From: an uncultured Collinsella sp.
Lineage (GTDB): Bacteria > Actinomycetota > Coriobacteriia > Coriobacteriales > Coriobacteriaceae
Reading direction: 5' to 3'
Assembly: GCA_902476475.1 (NCBI GenBank)
Contig: CABSDO010000016.1
Coordinates: 1 to 25,570, forward strand
Length of the DNA stretch: 25,570 bases
The position numbers were made by a program, and so were the translations under genes. The notes below the pieces were generated by a model, which worked only from the letters and a program-made list of their open reading frames with translations, was not told where the DNA came from and did no database searches. Shown here piece after piece: positions 1-7,335 of the stretch (its first letter is position 1; every line of letters begins with the position of its first letter).

Positions 1-69
1 CAGGTCGTCGAGCGTGGTGAGGATGGTGCCGTCCAGATCAAAGATCACATGGGAAAAAGCTGCTGCCAT
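1..69 (-). CDS. HAD-superfamily hydrolase, N-terminal fragment (cut by window edge)
   Basis: Only the first 23 codons are in the window. They begin with ATG at 67-69 on the minus strand and read into the edge. The peptide holds the HAD motif I, DLDGT, at residues 11-15, with the nucleophilic Asp first. A GGGAG ribosome-binding site lies just upstream (about 74-79). The family hydrolyses phosphate esters; phosphoglycolate phosphatase-like or beta-phosphoglucomutase-like proteins are possible, but the substrate cannot be told from this stub. It follows hypE on the same strand after about 100 bases in which I see no convincing terminator, so read-through from the hyp genes is possible. Confidence 0.75.
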   Translation of the reverse strand, partial: MAAAFSHVIFDLDGTILTTLDDL

Positions 70-173
70 GAAAGCTCCCGTCATTGGGTTTCAAAACGCA
101 CCTCATAATACTGGGCATGCGTGCCGGGCATGTTTGGAATCTGAATATCATAAATTGCCCTGAGCCTTTGTCG

Positions 174-1208
174 TTAGCAAATCCTCGGCAGCTGCTCTCC
201 TACGAGCATGTCGAGGATGCGGGTCGAACCCCAGCCGGTGCGCACGCGCACGGCGGGACGGGCACCCTCGGCAAGTGGCAGCACGCGACCGATGACGGCG
301 GCGTTCTCGCCGTAGCGGGCGGCGCGCATGGCGGCCAGCGCGGCATCGGCCTGTTCGGCCGGCACCACGGCGACCATCTTGCCCTCGTTTGCCACCTGCA
401 ACACATCGTAGCCGAGCATCTCGCAGGCGGCCTGCACGTCGGGACGCACGGGCACGGCATCCTCGTCGACCTCCATGGCGACATTGCTGGCCTGGGCAAA
501 CTCGTTGAGTGTGGACGCTAGGCCACCGCGCGTGGGGTCGCGAAAGCAACGCGTGCCGGGCGCTGCGGCCAGAACGTCGGCAATCAGGTGGTTGAGCGGT
601 GCGGCATCGCTTTCAATCGTGCTCGAAAACGCCAAACCCCCGCGTTGGCTCATGATGGCGATACCGTGGTCGCCCAGTGTGCCCGACACCAGAATGACGT
701 CGCCGGGGCGGCAGTTGGCGCCGCTGAGCGCCACGCCCGTGGGAACCTCGCCCACGCCGGCGGTATTGATGTAGACGCCGTCGGCCCCGCCGCGCTCGAC
801 CACCTTGGTGTCGCCCGTGATTATGGACACGCCCGCCTCATGCGCCGTTTCGGCCATCGTCTGCACAATCTGGCGGAGCTTATCCATGGGATAGCCCTCT
901 TCGAGGATAAAGCCGCACGACAGGTAGCGCACGTTGGCGCCCGAGGTCGCGACGTCGTTGACGGTTCCGCACACGGCGAGGCGGCCGATGTTGCCACCGG
1001 GGAAGAACTGCGGCGAGACTACAAAGCTATCGGTCGACATGGCGATGCGTCCGCTCGCAGGCAGCGCGGCGACACCGGCATCGTTGCCCTCGAGCAGCTC
1101 GGGCGACCCAAAGGCATCCAAAAAGACCTCATCGATGATGCGTTTCATCATCTGACCGCCAGAGCCGTGGCCTAACAGGACGGTGCTGTCGGTGATGCTA
1201 TGGGACAT
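174..1208 (-). CDS. hypE: Hydrogenase maturation protein HypE
   Basis: HypE (344 residues, family-typical) accepts a carbamoyl group from HypF on its C-terminal cysteine and dehydrates it in an ATP-dependent way to a thiocyanate. That gives the CN ligands of the [NiFe]-hydrogenase iron. The sequence begins with the AIR-synthase-like motif LGHGSGGQMM and ends with PRIC, which places the essential Cys as the last residue. I chose ATG at 1206-1208 over an in-frame TTG six bases upstream, because GGAG lies 8 bases before the ATG but only 2 before the TTG. It is the last hyp gene of the minus-strand cluster, 48 bases after hypD. The complete PRIC terminus says the gene is intact. Confidence 0.96.
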   Translation of the reverse strand: MSHSITDSTVLLGHGSGGQMMKRIIDEVFLDAFGSPELLEGNDAGVAALPASGRIAMSTDSFVVSPQFFPGGNIGRLAVCGTVNDVATSGANVRYLSCGFILEEGYPMDKLRQIVQTMAETAHEAGVSIITGDTKVVERGGADGVYINTAGVGEVPTGVALSGANCRPGDVILVSGTLGDHGIAIMSQRGGLAFSSTIESDAAPLNHLIADVLAAAPGTRCFRDPTRGGLASTLNEFAQASNVAMEVDEDAVPVRPDVQAACEMLGYDVLQVANEGKMVAVVPAEQADAALAAMRAARYGENAAVIGRVLPLAEGARPAVRVRTGWGSTRILDMLVGEQLPRIC

Positions 1209-1256
1209 ATCCAAAACTCCAATCGTGGGTGGTGCCAGTGTGCGGGTGCGTCCGGG

Positions 1257-2369
1257 CTAGTTACGGTAGCGATAGTACGCCGCGCAGCTGCCCTCGGAGC
1301 TCACCATGCAGGGGCCGACGGGATGCTCGGGCGTACAAGCGTGGCCGAACAGGGGGCAGTCGCTCGGCGTAATGGCCCCGCGCAGCACGTCGCCGCAGCG
1401 GCACCCGCGTGGCTCGACCGTCGGCTCGATGGACACGTCAAAGCGCATGCTGGCATCAAAGTGCGAAAACTCGGGACGAATGGCGAGTCCCGAAGCCGCA
1501 ATCGATCCCAGCCCGCGCCACGTGGTATCGCACGGCTCAAATACCTGCTCGACCAGCTGGCGCGCCACAGGATTGCCGTCGGCATTGACGCCGCGACGGT
1601 AGGCGTTGTCGATCGCGGGTTGCCCCTCAACAACCATCTGGACCAGCATGCAGATACCCTGCAAGATGTCGACCGGCTCAAATCCCGTTACCACGCCTGG
1701 AGTCTTAAACTCGTCGACCAAAAAGCCAAAGGGGGCCAAGCCCGTGATGGTGGCGACGTGGCCCGGCAGGATAAAGCCGTCGATGGCGGTCTCGGGGTCG
1801 TTGGCGATGGCGCGCAACGCCGGCGGCGTGGTCTTGTGGACGCAATAGACCGAGAAGTTCAAAAGCCCGCGCGCCTCGGCCTCCAAGATGGCGGCGGCGA
1901 TGGTGGGCGTCGTAGTCTCAAAGCCCACGCCCATAAAAATGACCGGGCGATCAGGGTTTTGCTCGGCAATGTCGAGCGCGTCGAGCGGGGAGTAGACGAT
2001 GCGAATGTCACGCCCTGCCGCTTTTTGCGCAGCGAGCGAGGTGGATGATCCGGGCACGCGCATCATGTCGCCAAAGGTGGTGATGATGGCGCCGTCTATG
2101 TTGGCGAGCGCGATTGCGTGGTCGATGTCGCGGTTGGCGGTGACGCAGACGGGGCAGCCCGGGCCGCTCAGCAGCTTGAGCCCTGCCGGCATAATGGAGC
2201 GAAAGCCATAGCGCCCGATGCTCACGGTATGCGTGCCGCAGACTTCCATAAGGTTGATGGTGCGGTCGCCGACAAGCTCATGAATGCGCTCGATGAGCTC
2301 GCGAGCCAGCTTGGGATCGCGGAATGCCGAGAAATCGATACCGGAGCGAGCCGGCTGCTCGGGCGCCAC
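1257..2369 (-). CDS. hypD: Hydrogenase maturation protein HypD
   Basis: HypD (370 residues) carries a [4Fe-4S] cluster and, with HypC, forms the scaffold on which the Fe(CN)2CO group is assembled. Visible motifs are MEVCGTHT with Cys44, GPGCPVC with Cys72 and Cys75, and a Cys-rich C terminus (CRCGD, DCPLFGHAC, GPC, GSC) that should supply the cluster ligands. The start is GTG at 2367-2369, one base overlapping the hypC TAG stop (TAGTG), with GAGG 7 bases upstream inside hypC. Tight coupling to hypC fits the known HypC-HypD complex. Nothing looks truncated. Confidence 0.96.
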   Translation of the reverse strand: MAPEQPARSGIDFSAFRDPKLARELIERIHELVGDRTINLMEVCGTHTVSIGRYGFRSIMPAGLKLLSGPGCPVCVTANRDIDHAIALANIDGAIITTFGDMMRVPGSSTSLAAQKAAGRDIRIVYSPLDALDIAEQNPDRPVIFMGVGFETTTPTIAAAILEAEARGLLNFSVYCVHKTTPPALRAIANDPETAIDGFILPGHVATITGLAPFGFLVDEFKTPGVVTGFEPVDILQGICMLVQMVVEGQPAIDNAYRRGVNADGNPVARQLVEQVFEPCDTTWRGLGSIAASGLAIRPEFSHFDASMRFDVSIEPTVEPRGCRCGDVLRGAITPSDCPLFGHACTPEHPVGPCMVSSEGSCAAYYRYRN

Positions 2370-2629
2370 TAGTATGCCTCGGCCGGGTTGGTGGCAAGCT
2401 GATCTTCTTCGACCAGCTCGGACATGGCATTAACAAGCTCGAGCGTTTCCTGTGCTTCCTGCTCGTCGACAATCTGGATGCCAAAGCCGGCGTGTACGAG
2501 AATATAGTCGCCAACCTGCGCCGTCGGCACGAGTCGCAGCGACACGGGGCGCTCGATGCCCATCATGTCGACGGTGGCCTTGAGGTCGTCGTCGCGTTTG
2601 ACTACTTTACCGGGAACGGCAAGGCACAT
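2369..2629 (-). CDS. hypC: Hydrogenase maturation chaperone HypC (HupF/HypC family)
   Basis: HypC (86 residues) is a small OB-fold chaperone. Its N-terminal Cys, exposed after Met removal, binds the iron being decorated by HypD and delivers it to the hydrogenase large subunit. The protein begins MCLAVPGKV, the family signature, and has the VHAGFGIQIVDEQEAQETL block. The ATG at 2627-2629 has AAAAGGGG upstream. The 134 bases between hypF and hypC (2630-2763) hold no gene I can support. They contain a small palindrome, CCATCAGTTGATGG (2676-2689), that could be an operator or a weak hairpin. hypC is translationally coupled to hypD. Confidence 0.96.
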   Translation of the reverse strand: MCLAVPGKVVKRDDDLKATVDMMGIERPVSLRLVPTAQVGDYILVHAGFGIQIVDEQEAQETLELVNAMSELVEEDQLATNPAEAY

Positions 2630-2763
2630 ATTGTTCCCCTTTTATACGCTTTGCGCTGGACGGGCGCTCAATAATCCATCAGTTGATGGTAGCGCTCGCG
2701 GGGTTCGCGGGCAAACGCGTTACGCCTGTGAGACGGCTGGGCGCGGCGGCGTGCGAGGGCGAG

Positions 2764-5235
2764 CTACTGTGATGCAATCTGCGCAAGACGAGCGCTTGCG
2801 ACCGCCGCCTGACCGTAGGCGATGCAGCCGTCATTGACGGGTACGGTGTGGGGGACAAGGACAGTAAGGCCTGCGCTTTTGAGCTCGCGGGCGAGGAGCT
2901 GAAGCAGAAGTCGGTTCATGAACACGCCGCCCGAGAGCGCGACGGTGTCGATGCCCTCGTGCACGCAGATATCGCTGGCGATGCGCGCCGAGGAGCGCGC
3001 GACGGCGACATGGAAGTCGAGTGCGAGCCTGTTGGCGGGCGCTCCGGCTTCAATTCCTCCCAAAAGTGCCTCAAAGAGTGCTTTCTGGTCCAGAACATAG
3101 GGGCCGTCCAGCCACGATGGGCCAGATGCGAAATAGTCGGCGTTGTCGTCGGGAAAATGGGTGATTTCGTTGTCGAGCGCGCGCCAGGCGGCGGCTTCGA
3201 GTTCTATGGCGGGTTCGCCCTCGTAGGTTGCCTTGTCGCAGATGCTCAGAATCGCTGCCGCGGCATCAAAGAGACGTCCCATGCTGCTGGTATGCGGGCT
3301 GTTGATGCCGCGCTCGATCATGGTGGCTGTCACGTTGCGCGTTTGCTCGTCGAGACTGTCCAAAAGCCGAGCGGCACCTGGGTGCTCGAGCAGGCCGAGC
3401 TCACTGAGCAGGGCAAAGGCGTTGCGGCGGGCATCGCGCACGGAGGCCGCCCCGCCGGGGAGCGCCCAGGTGCGCAAATGCGCGGCGCGCCCAAAGCCGC
3501 CAAGGCTGGCAACAAGAAACTCGCCGCCCCAAATGGTCCCATCGGTGCCGGCGCCGGTGCCGTCAAAGGCGATGCCAAGGACGCGCGCGTCGGTTGTAAG
3601 CTGGCCCGCGGCGATGGCCTCGGCCATTACGCTCGCGATATGCGCATGATGGTGCTGCACCTCGACGAGCGGCAGATTGCATTTTTGTGCCTGTTCGCGC
3701 GCCCACTGGCCCGATAGATAGCTGGGGTGTAAATCGCAGGCCAAGGCGGCAGGCGCCAAGTCAAAGAGATCTTCCAAGCGCGTGCGCGCGGCGTTCCAGG
3801 CATCGAAGGTCCCGCCGTTTTCAACATCGCCGATATGCTGCGACACAAAACAGGTTGCCTCGCCGTTCGTCCCTTCACGCGTGAGCGCAATCGTGGCCTT
3901 TTGTTGTGGCCCGCAGGCGAGCACGCAGGACGGAGCGCCGTCGAGCGCCGGCAACGGCAGCGGCTGGGGTGCATATCCGCGAGCGCGGCGCACGGGCATA
4001 ACGGCGCCGTCGACCACGCGCACTACAGAGTCGTCGTAGCGCGAGAGGATCGCGCGGTCGTTACCGAGCAACGCGTCGGCGATGCCGGCGGCAACGAGGT
4101 GTTCCCAGGCAAGGTCGTCGTCGGTCTCGATGGGCTCTTCGCTCAGGTTGCCGCTGGTCATGACGAGCGCGTGCATACCGTGCGACGCGGCAGCTGCAAG
4201 CAGAAGATGCTGAAGCGGGGTGTAGGGGAGCATGACGCCGAGCTCGGGCAAGTCGTGCGCGACAGACGGTGCGAGTATGAGGGCGTCGGGAGAATCGCCG
4301 CCGCTCTCGCAAACGGCACGTCGGCGCAGCAGCACAATGGGGCGGATACTGCCGGCGAGCAGATCGCGCTCAGCGTCGTCGATATGGCACAGGCGCCCGG
4401 CATCGGCAAGACTGCGCACCATGACGGCAAGCGGCTTATTGCTGCGACGCTTGCGACGGCGCAGCTCGGCCACCGCCTGCTCGTTGGCAGCGTCACAGGA
4501 TAGATGGAATCCGCCCAGGCCCTTGATGGCGACGATGCCACCGCTGGCCAGCAGCTCAACGCAGCGCTCGATGATAGCGTCGCTGGCCTCGCGTGTGGTG
4601 CCGACGGCCGGTGTCGCGGACGAATTCCCGCACGCATCGCCGTTCACAGCCTCGCGCCACGTAATATGCGGCCCGCAATCAAAGCAGGCATCGGGCTGCG
4701 CGTGAAAACGCCGGTCGAGTGGGTCGGCATACTCCGCGGCGCAGGAGGGGCACATGGGAAAACAATCCATCGAGGTGGCCGCTCGGTCATAGGGCAGCGA
4801 GCGAATGATGGTAAAGCGCGGTCCGCAATTGGTGCAGTTGATAAAAGGGTAGTGATAGCGCCGATCGGCGGGGTCGAACAACTCGCGCAGGCAATCATCG
4901 CAGGTGGCGATATCGGGTGAGACGAGCGTGGTGTGCGCGGTCTGATCCTGCGATGCCACAATGCGAAAACCCTGTTCATTGGCGGCATCCCAACCGTTGG
5001 CTGCCAAGCCCACAACCTCGACATGCTCTACGCGGGCTGCCGCAGGCGCATGCTCAGAAAGCGCGGCAACAAAAGCATCGAGCGCATCGGCCGGAGCGTG
5101 CGCCTCGATATGCACGCCGTCGCCCGCGTTGAGCACCCATCCGCAAATGCCATGCGCCATGGCCTCGCGATACACAAACGGCCGCATGCCGACGCCCTGC
5201 ACAATGCCCGTTACATGGATATGCGCATGTCGCAT
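2764..5235 (-). CDS. hypF: Carbamoyltransferase HypF
   Basis: HypF (823 residues) makes the carbamoyl group from carbamoyl phosphate and ATP and hands it to HypE for cyanide formation. Domains in order: acylphosphatase-like (1-95, VQGVGMRPF with Arg18); two zinc fingers (Cys112/115/134/137 and Cys162/165/184/187); YrdC-like (about 205-400); Kae1/ASKHA-like C-terminal half with the VQHHHAHIASVMAE metal-binding histidines. The start at 5233-5235 follows AAGGAGG by 5 bases; an in-frame extension up to 5298 overlaps nikR and is not part of the family. It lies 29 bases after nikR. All domains are present. Confidence 0.96.
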   Translation of the reverse strand: MRHAHIHVTGIVQGVGMRPFVYREAMAHGICGWVLNAGDGVHIEAHAPADALDAFVAALSEHAPAAARVEHVEVVGLAANGWDAANEQGFRIVASQDQTAHTTLVSPDIATCDDCLRELFDPADRRYHYPFINCTNCGPRFTIIRSLPYDRAATSMDCFPMCPSCAAEYADPLDRRFHAQPDACFDCGPHITWREAVNGDACGNSSATPAVGTTREASDAIIERCVELLASGGIVAIKGLGGFHLSCDAANEQAVAELRRRKRRSNKPLAVMVRSLADAGRLCHIDDAERDLLAGSIRPIVLLRRRAVCESGGDSPDALILAPSVAHDLPELGVMLPYTPLQHLLLAAAASHGMHALVMTSGNLSEEPIETDDDLAWEHLVAAGIADALLGNDRAILSRYDDSVVRVVDGAVMPVRRARGYAPQPLPLPALDGAPSCVLACGPQQKATIALTREGTNGEATCFVSQHIGDVENGGTFDAWNAARTRLEDLFDLAPAALACDLHPSYLSGQWAREQAQKCNLPLVEVQHHHAHIASVMAEAIAAGQLTTDARVLGIAFDGTGAGTDGTIWGGEFLVASLGGFGRAAHLRTWALPGGAASVRDARRNAFALLSELGLLEHPGAARLLDSLDEQTRNVTATMIERGINSPHTSSMGRLFDAAAAILSICDKATYEGEPAIELEAAAWRALDNEITHFPDDNADYFASGPSWLDGPYVLDQKALFEALLGGIEAGAPANRLALDFHVAVARSSARIASDICVHEGIDTVALSGGVFMNRLLLQLLARELKSAGLTVLVPHTVPVNDGCIAYGQAAVASARLAQIASQ

Positions 5236-5264
5236 GCGACCCTCCTTCGTTGAAATGTGTGCTG

Positions 5265-5777
5265 TTACAGCCCCAGGCTCTGCTTGGTGGCGGCGCACGT
5301 GAGCTCGCCGTGTTTGACGCCGCGCAGGCCCAGCAGGCGGTCGGCTAGTTCGTAGACGCGCTCGCCGCGACCCTTGAGCGCCAGAATCTCCAAGCAGTTG
5401 TGGTGATCCAGATGCACGTGCATGGTCGATACGATCTCGTCGGTGTAGTCGTGCTGCACTTCGTCCAGGCGGCGCGTCAGGTCGCCGGTATGGTGGTCGT
5501 AGATCATGGTGAGCGACCCGATAACATGCTCATCGGGCGTGCGCATCTGCTCCTTGGCGATCGAGGCGCGAATCAGGTCGCGCACGGCCTCGGATCGGTT
5601 GGCCACGTCGCCGCGGCGCGCGATCTGCTCGTCAAAACGGCGCAGCAGGTCGTCGGGTGCGGTAACCGAAAAACGGACCAGCTCGGAGCCGGAGCCACTA
5701 CAATGGCAGCCCGCGTCACCGTCCGCCCCGTGCGGATGCTCGTGCTCGTACCCGCAGCCGTGCTCGTGTTCGGCCAC
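5265..5777 (-). CDS. nikR: Nickel-responsive regulator NikR with His/Cys-rich N-terminal tail
   Basis: This 170-residue protein has a ribbon-helix-helix DNA-binding domain (about 33-75, ANRSEAVRDLIRAS) and an ACT-like nickel-binding domain (about 85-165). The high-affinity Ni ligands of E. coli NikR (His76, His87, His89, Cys95) correspond by spacing to His109, His120, His122 and Cys128. Residues 1-32 are an extra tail with six His and three Cys, ending in a Gly/Ser linker; E. coli NikR starts right at the RHH strand. The start is GTG at 5775-5777, one base after the stop of the upstream small gene, so translation is probably coupled; its own ribosome-binding site is weak. It lies just upstream of hypF, so it probably senses nickel for this hydrogenase locus. 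Confidence 0.92.
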   Translation of the reverse strand: MAEHEHGCGYEHEHPHGADGDAGCHCSGSGSELVRFSVTAPDDLLRRFDEQIARRGDVANRSEAVRDLIRASIAKEQMRTPDEHVIGSLTMIYDHHTGDLTRRLDEVQHDYTDEIVSTMHVHLDHHNCLEILALKGRGERVYELADRLLGLRGVKHGELTCAATKQSLGL

Positions 5778-5778
5778 C

Positions 5779-6027
5779 TTACACCAGCTTCACGGAGCCG
5801 ACGGAGTTGTGGTCGGCCTCGATGGCCTCTTCGTAGCCCTCGAGTGCGTCGTGGGCCTCGTGCAGCGCAGCCATGGCGGCCTCGAGCTTGGCGCCGATGC
5901 GCTCCATGTCAAAATTCTCGGTCGCATGCAGCAGCTGATGGCTCCACTCGTGAGCGAGCTCGATGGTGTCGTCGACCTGCTTGACGCTCATGGCAAGCTG
6001 GCTCATGTTCATTCCAACATCATGCAT
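5779..6027 (-). CDS. Unrecognised 82-residue protein, first gene of the nikR-hyp operon
   Basis: I do not recognise this family. The start is well supported: ATG at 6025-6027 with AAGGAG 7 bases upstream, and its TAA stop is one base from the nikR start. The protein is rich in Ala, Glu, His and Met (seven His, no Cys), almost without Pro or Gly for its first 60 residues, and should be largely helical (repeated ALHEAH-like heptads at about 50-65). It starts MHDVGM, which recalls the Met-His-Glu nickel-binding N terminus of HypA, but the HypA zinc motifs are absent and length differs. Role in nickel or hydrogenase biology is inferred only from position. A weak promoter (TAAAAT, revcomp of about 6069-6074) lies upstream. 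Confidence 0.8.
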   Translation of the reverse strand: MHDVGMNMSQLAMSVKQVDDTIELAHEWSHQLLHATENFDMERIGAKLEAAMAALHEAHDALEGYEEAIEADHNSVGSVKLV

Positions 6028-6097
6028 GGGAAATCTCCTTTTATATGGGGCAGTTCAGTGGTTCAGATTTTACTACGCCCGCTCTGCGCGCAGCTGC

Positions 6098-6137
6098 ATA
6101 AGAAAACGGGTACGAGTCTGTGCGACCCGCACCCGTT
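6098..6137 (-). terminator. Intrinsic terminator of trxA (minus strand)
   Basis: Read on the minus strand, arms 6124-6137 and 6105-6118 form a 14-bp stem with a 5-nt loop, followed by UUUUCUUAU-like sequence. Two positions pair only as G-U on the minus strand; on the plus strand they would be A-C mismatches, so the structure belongs to the minus-strand RNA. It lies 112 bases past the trxA stop. A second GC-rich hairpin (6181-6211, arms GCACCGC/GCGGTGC) sits in between without a U tract. Confidence 0.75.
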
Positions 6138-6248
6138 CACCGGGGGCTGTTTGTGACTACCATACTATCCGTGGTCGTCCGCACCGCATCCGGCAGTCCG
6201 GCGAGCGGTGCAAAAGCGCTCATAGACGGCGGGTAAGTAACAAGCGTA

Positions 6249-6569
6249 TTACAGATGCTTCTCCAGTAGCGCCTGCAGCCTCGCCTTGGGCAGAGCGCCA
6301 ACCGAGCGGTCGATCTCCTCGCCGTTCTTAAACACGATCAGCGTGGGGATGCTCATGACGCCATACTTCATGGCCAGGTCCTGGTTGTCGTCGACGTTGC
6401 ATTTGGCAACGGCAAGCTTGCCCGCTAGCTCATCGGCAACCTCGTCAACGATGGGCGAGAGGGATCGACAGGGCCCGCACCACGGTGCCCAAAAATCGAC
6501 CAGCACGGGCAGGCTGTCGTTAACGATGGAATCGAAGTTCTCGGGGGTAATCTGATTAATGTCAGCCAT
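6249..6569 (-). CDS. trxA: Thioredoxin
   Basis: A 106-residue single-domain thioredoxin, the usual length. The active site is WCGPC, with the redox cysteines at 31 and 34. The buried Asp of VDFWAPW and the cis-Pro of MSIPTL are also present. It reduces protein disulfides in the cytoplasm with electrons from a thioredoxin reductase, which is not in this window. The ATG at 6567-6569 has GGAGG 5 bases upstream; an in-frame extension to 6653 adds 28 residues unlike thioredoxin and is rejected. It is transcribed away from the 6706 gene and separated from the nikR-hyp operon by a terminator. Confidence 0.96.
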   Translation of the reverse strand: MADINQITPENFDSIVNDSLPVLVDFWAPWCGPCRSLSPIVDEVADELAGKLAVAKCNVDDNQDLAMKYGVMSIPTLIVFKNGEEIDRSVGALPKARLQALLEKHL

Positions 6570-6632
6570 GGTGACCTCCATAATGCGACGCGGCTCGGCC
6601 GCGTAAAACTCAGTACGACCGTGCTTATACCC

Positions 6633-6670
6633 AGCCGCCCGCAAAGCAACCACTCGCGGGCGGCTCTTTT
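6633..6670 (+). terminator. Terminator-like hairpin in the trxA / 6706 divergent spacer
   Basis: Arms AGCCGCCCGC (6633-6642) and GCGGGCGGCT (6656-6665) form a perfect 10-bp stem with a 13-nt loop, followed by CTTTT. This is a plus-strand intrinsic terminator in form, but no plus-strand gene lies upstream. The T run leads straight into TATAAT (6672-6677), which may be the -10 box of the next gene, although no good -35 box fits upstream. Confidence 0.5.
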
Positions 6671-6705
6671 ATATAATGGTGGGCACGCAAACGATTGGAG
6701 AGCGC

Positions 6706-7281
6706 ATGCCCACGTCACAAAGCCAGAAAAAAGAAGCCATCGCCCAGGCGACCGAGCAGGAGCTCGCATCGCTCGCGGGCCGTGGCGTGCGTATCGCGGG
6801 CAACGCGTGCTCGCCGATCGTGCTGGTCAAAGGCGATTTGGACGAGGCCGAGCGTTCGGGTGGCGAGCTTGCCGCCGGCCCGGATGGCGCGGCGTTGCGC
6901 AAGGCGCTTGGGGCCATCGGCTACGCGCCCGAGGATTTTTGCGTGCTGGCAAGCGTCGCCGGCGTGGGTGACGGAGCGGTCGCGGTGGGCGAGACTCTGC
7001 CGTGCGAGCTGTTCCGTGAGGCGCTTGAGGCTTTGGACCCCGAGGCGGTGCTGCTGCTCGACAACAACGCGGCTGACGCCATGCGCGAGACCTACGCCGA
7101 TATGCTTGTGGCGATCGATGACTTCGACACCGCCATGCTCAAGCCCGGCCTGGTCGCCCATGTGCAGGGCCGCCGCGTGCTCGCACTCGACGGCTTTGAG
7201 GCAGCACTCACCGACAAGGCTGCTAAGCAGCGCATGTGGGCATACATCAAGCAGCTGACCCCGGCAGCCGCGCCGCTGTAG
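6706..7281 (+). CDS. Uracil-DNA glycosylase-like protein lacking catalytic motifs
   Basis: This 191-residue protein follows the layout of family-4 uracil-DNA glycosylases. A strand plus glycine-rich turn (SPIVLVKGDLDEAERSGGELAAGPDGAALRKAL) sits where those enzymes have their GEAPG and GrPFVGraG region. Next come GYAPEDFCVLASV (for GLxRxDVYITNVV), LDPEAVLLLDNNAADAM (for xPKvIvaLGxxAA) and a C-terminal KQRMWAYIKQL helix (for KxxxWxDLkxL). The catalytic GEAPG acidic residue, the HPS motif and the Fe-S cysteines are not there, so glycosylase activity is unlikely. The start is ATG 6706 with GGAG 5 bases upstream; an in-frame ATG at 6676 overlaps the TATAAT and is rejected. The family call is from eye alignment and is tentative. 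Confidence 0.6.
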   Translation: MPTSQSQKKEAIAQATEQELASLAGRGVRIAGNACSPIVLVKGDLDEAERSGGELAAGPDGAALRKALGAIGYAPEDFCVLASVAGVGDGAVAVGETLPCELFREALEALDPEAVLLLDNNAADAMRETYADMLVAIDDFDTAMLKPGLVAHVQGRRVLALDGFEAALTDKAAKQRMWAYIKQLTPAAAPL

Positions 7282-7335
7282 CGGATTGGCGCCGGCGAGC
7301 GATTGTCTGGCGGGCTCGAGATCGGCGCCGCACTT

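Noticed and set aside
1200..2048. A 282-codon plus-strand frame opposite hypD
   Set aside because: Antisense to hypD with low-complexity composition and no recognisable domain.
2630..2763. A gene or riboswitch between hypF and hypC
   Set aside because: No frame with a start signal and no recognisable aptamer; only a 14-bp palindrome at 2676-2689.
5779..6027. Calling this gene hypA because of its MHD start and operon position
   Set aside because: It is too short (82 residues), has no cysteines and so no zinc finger, and only the first few residues resemble HypA.
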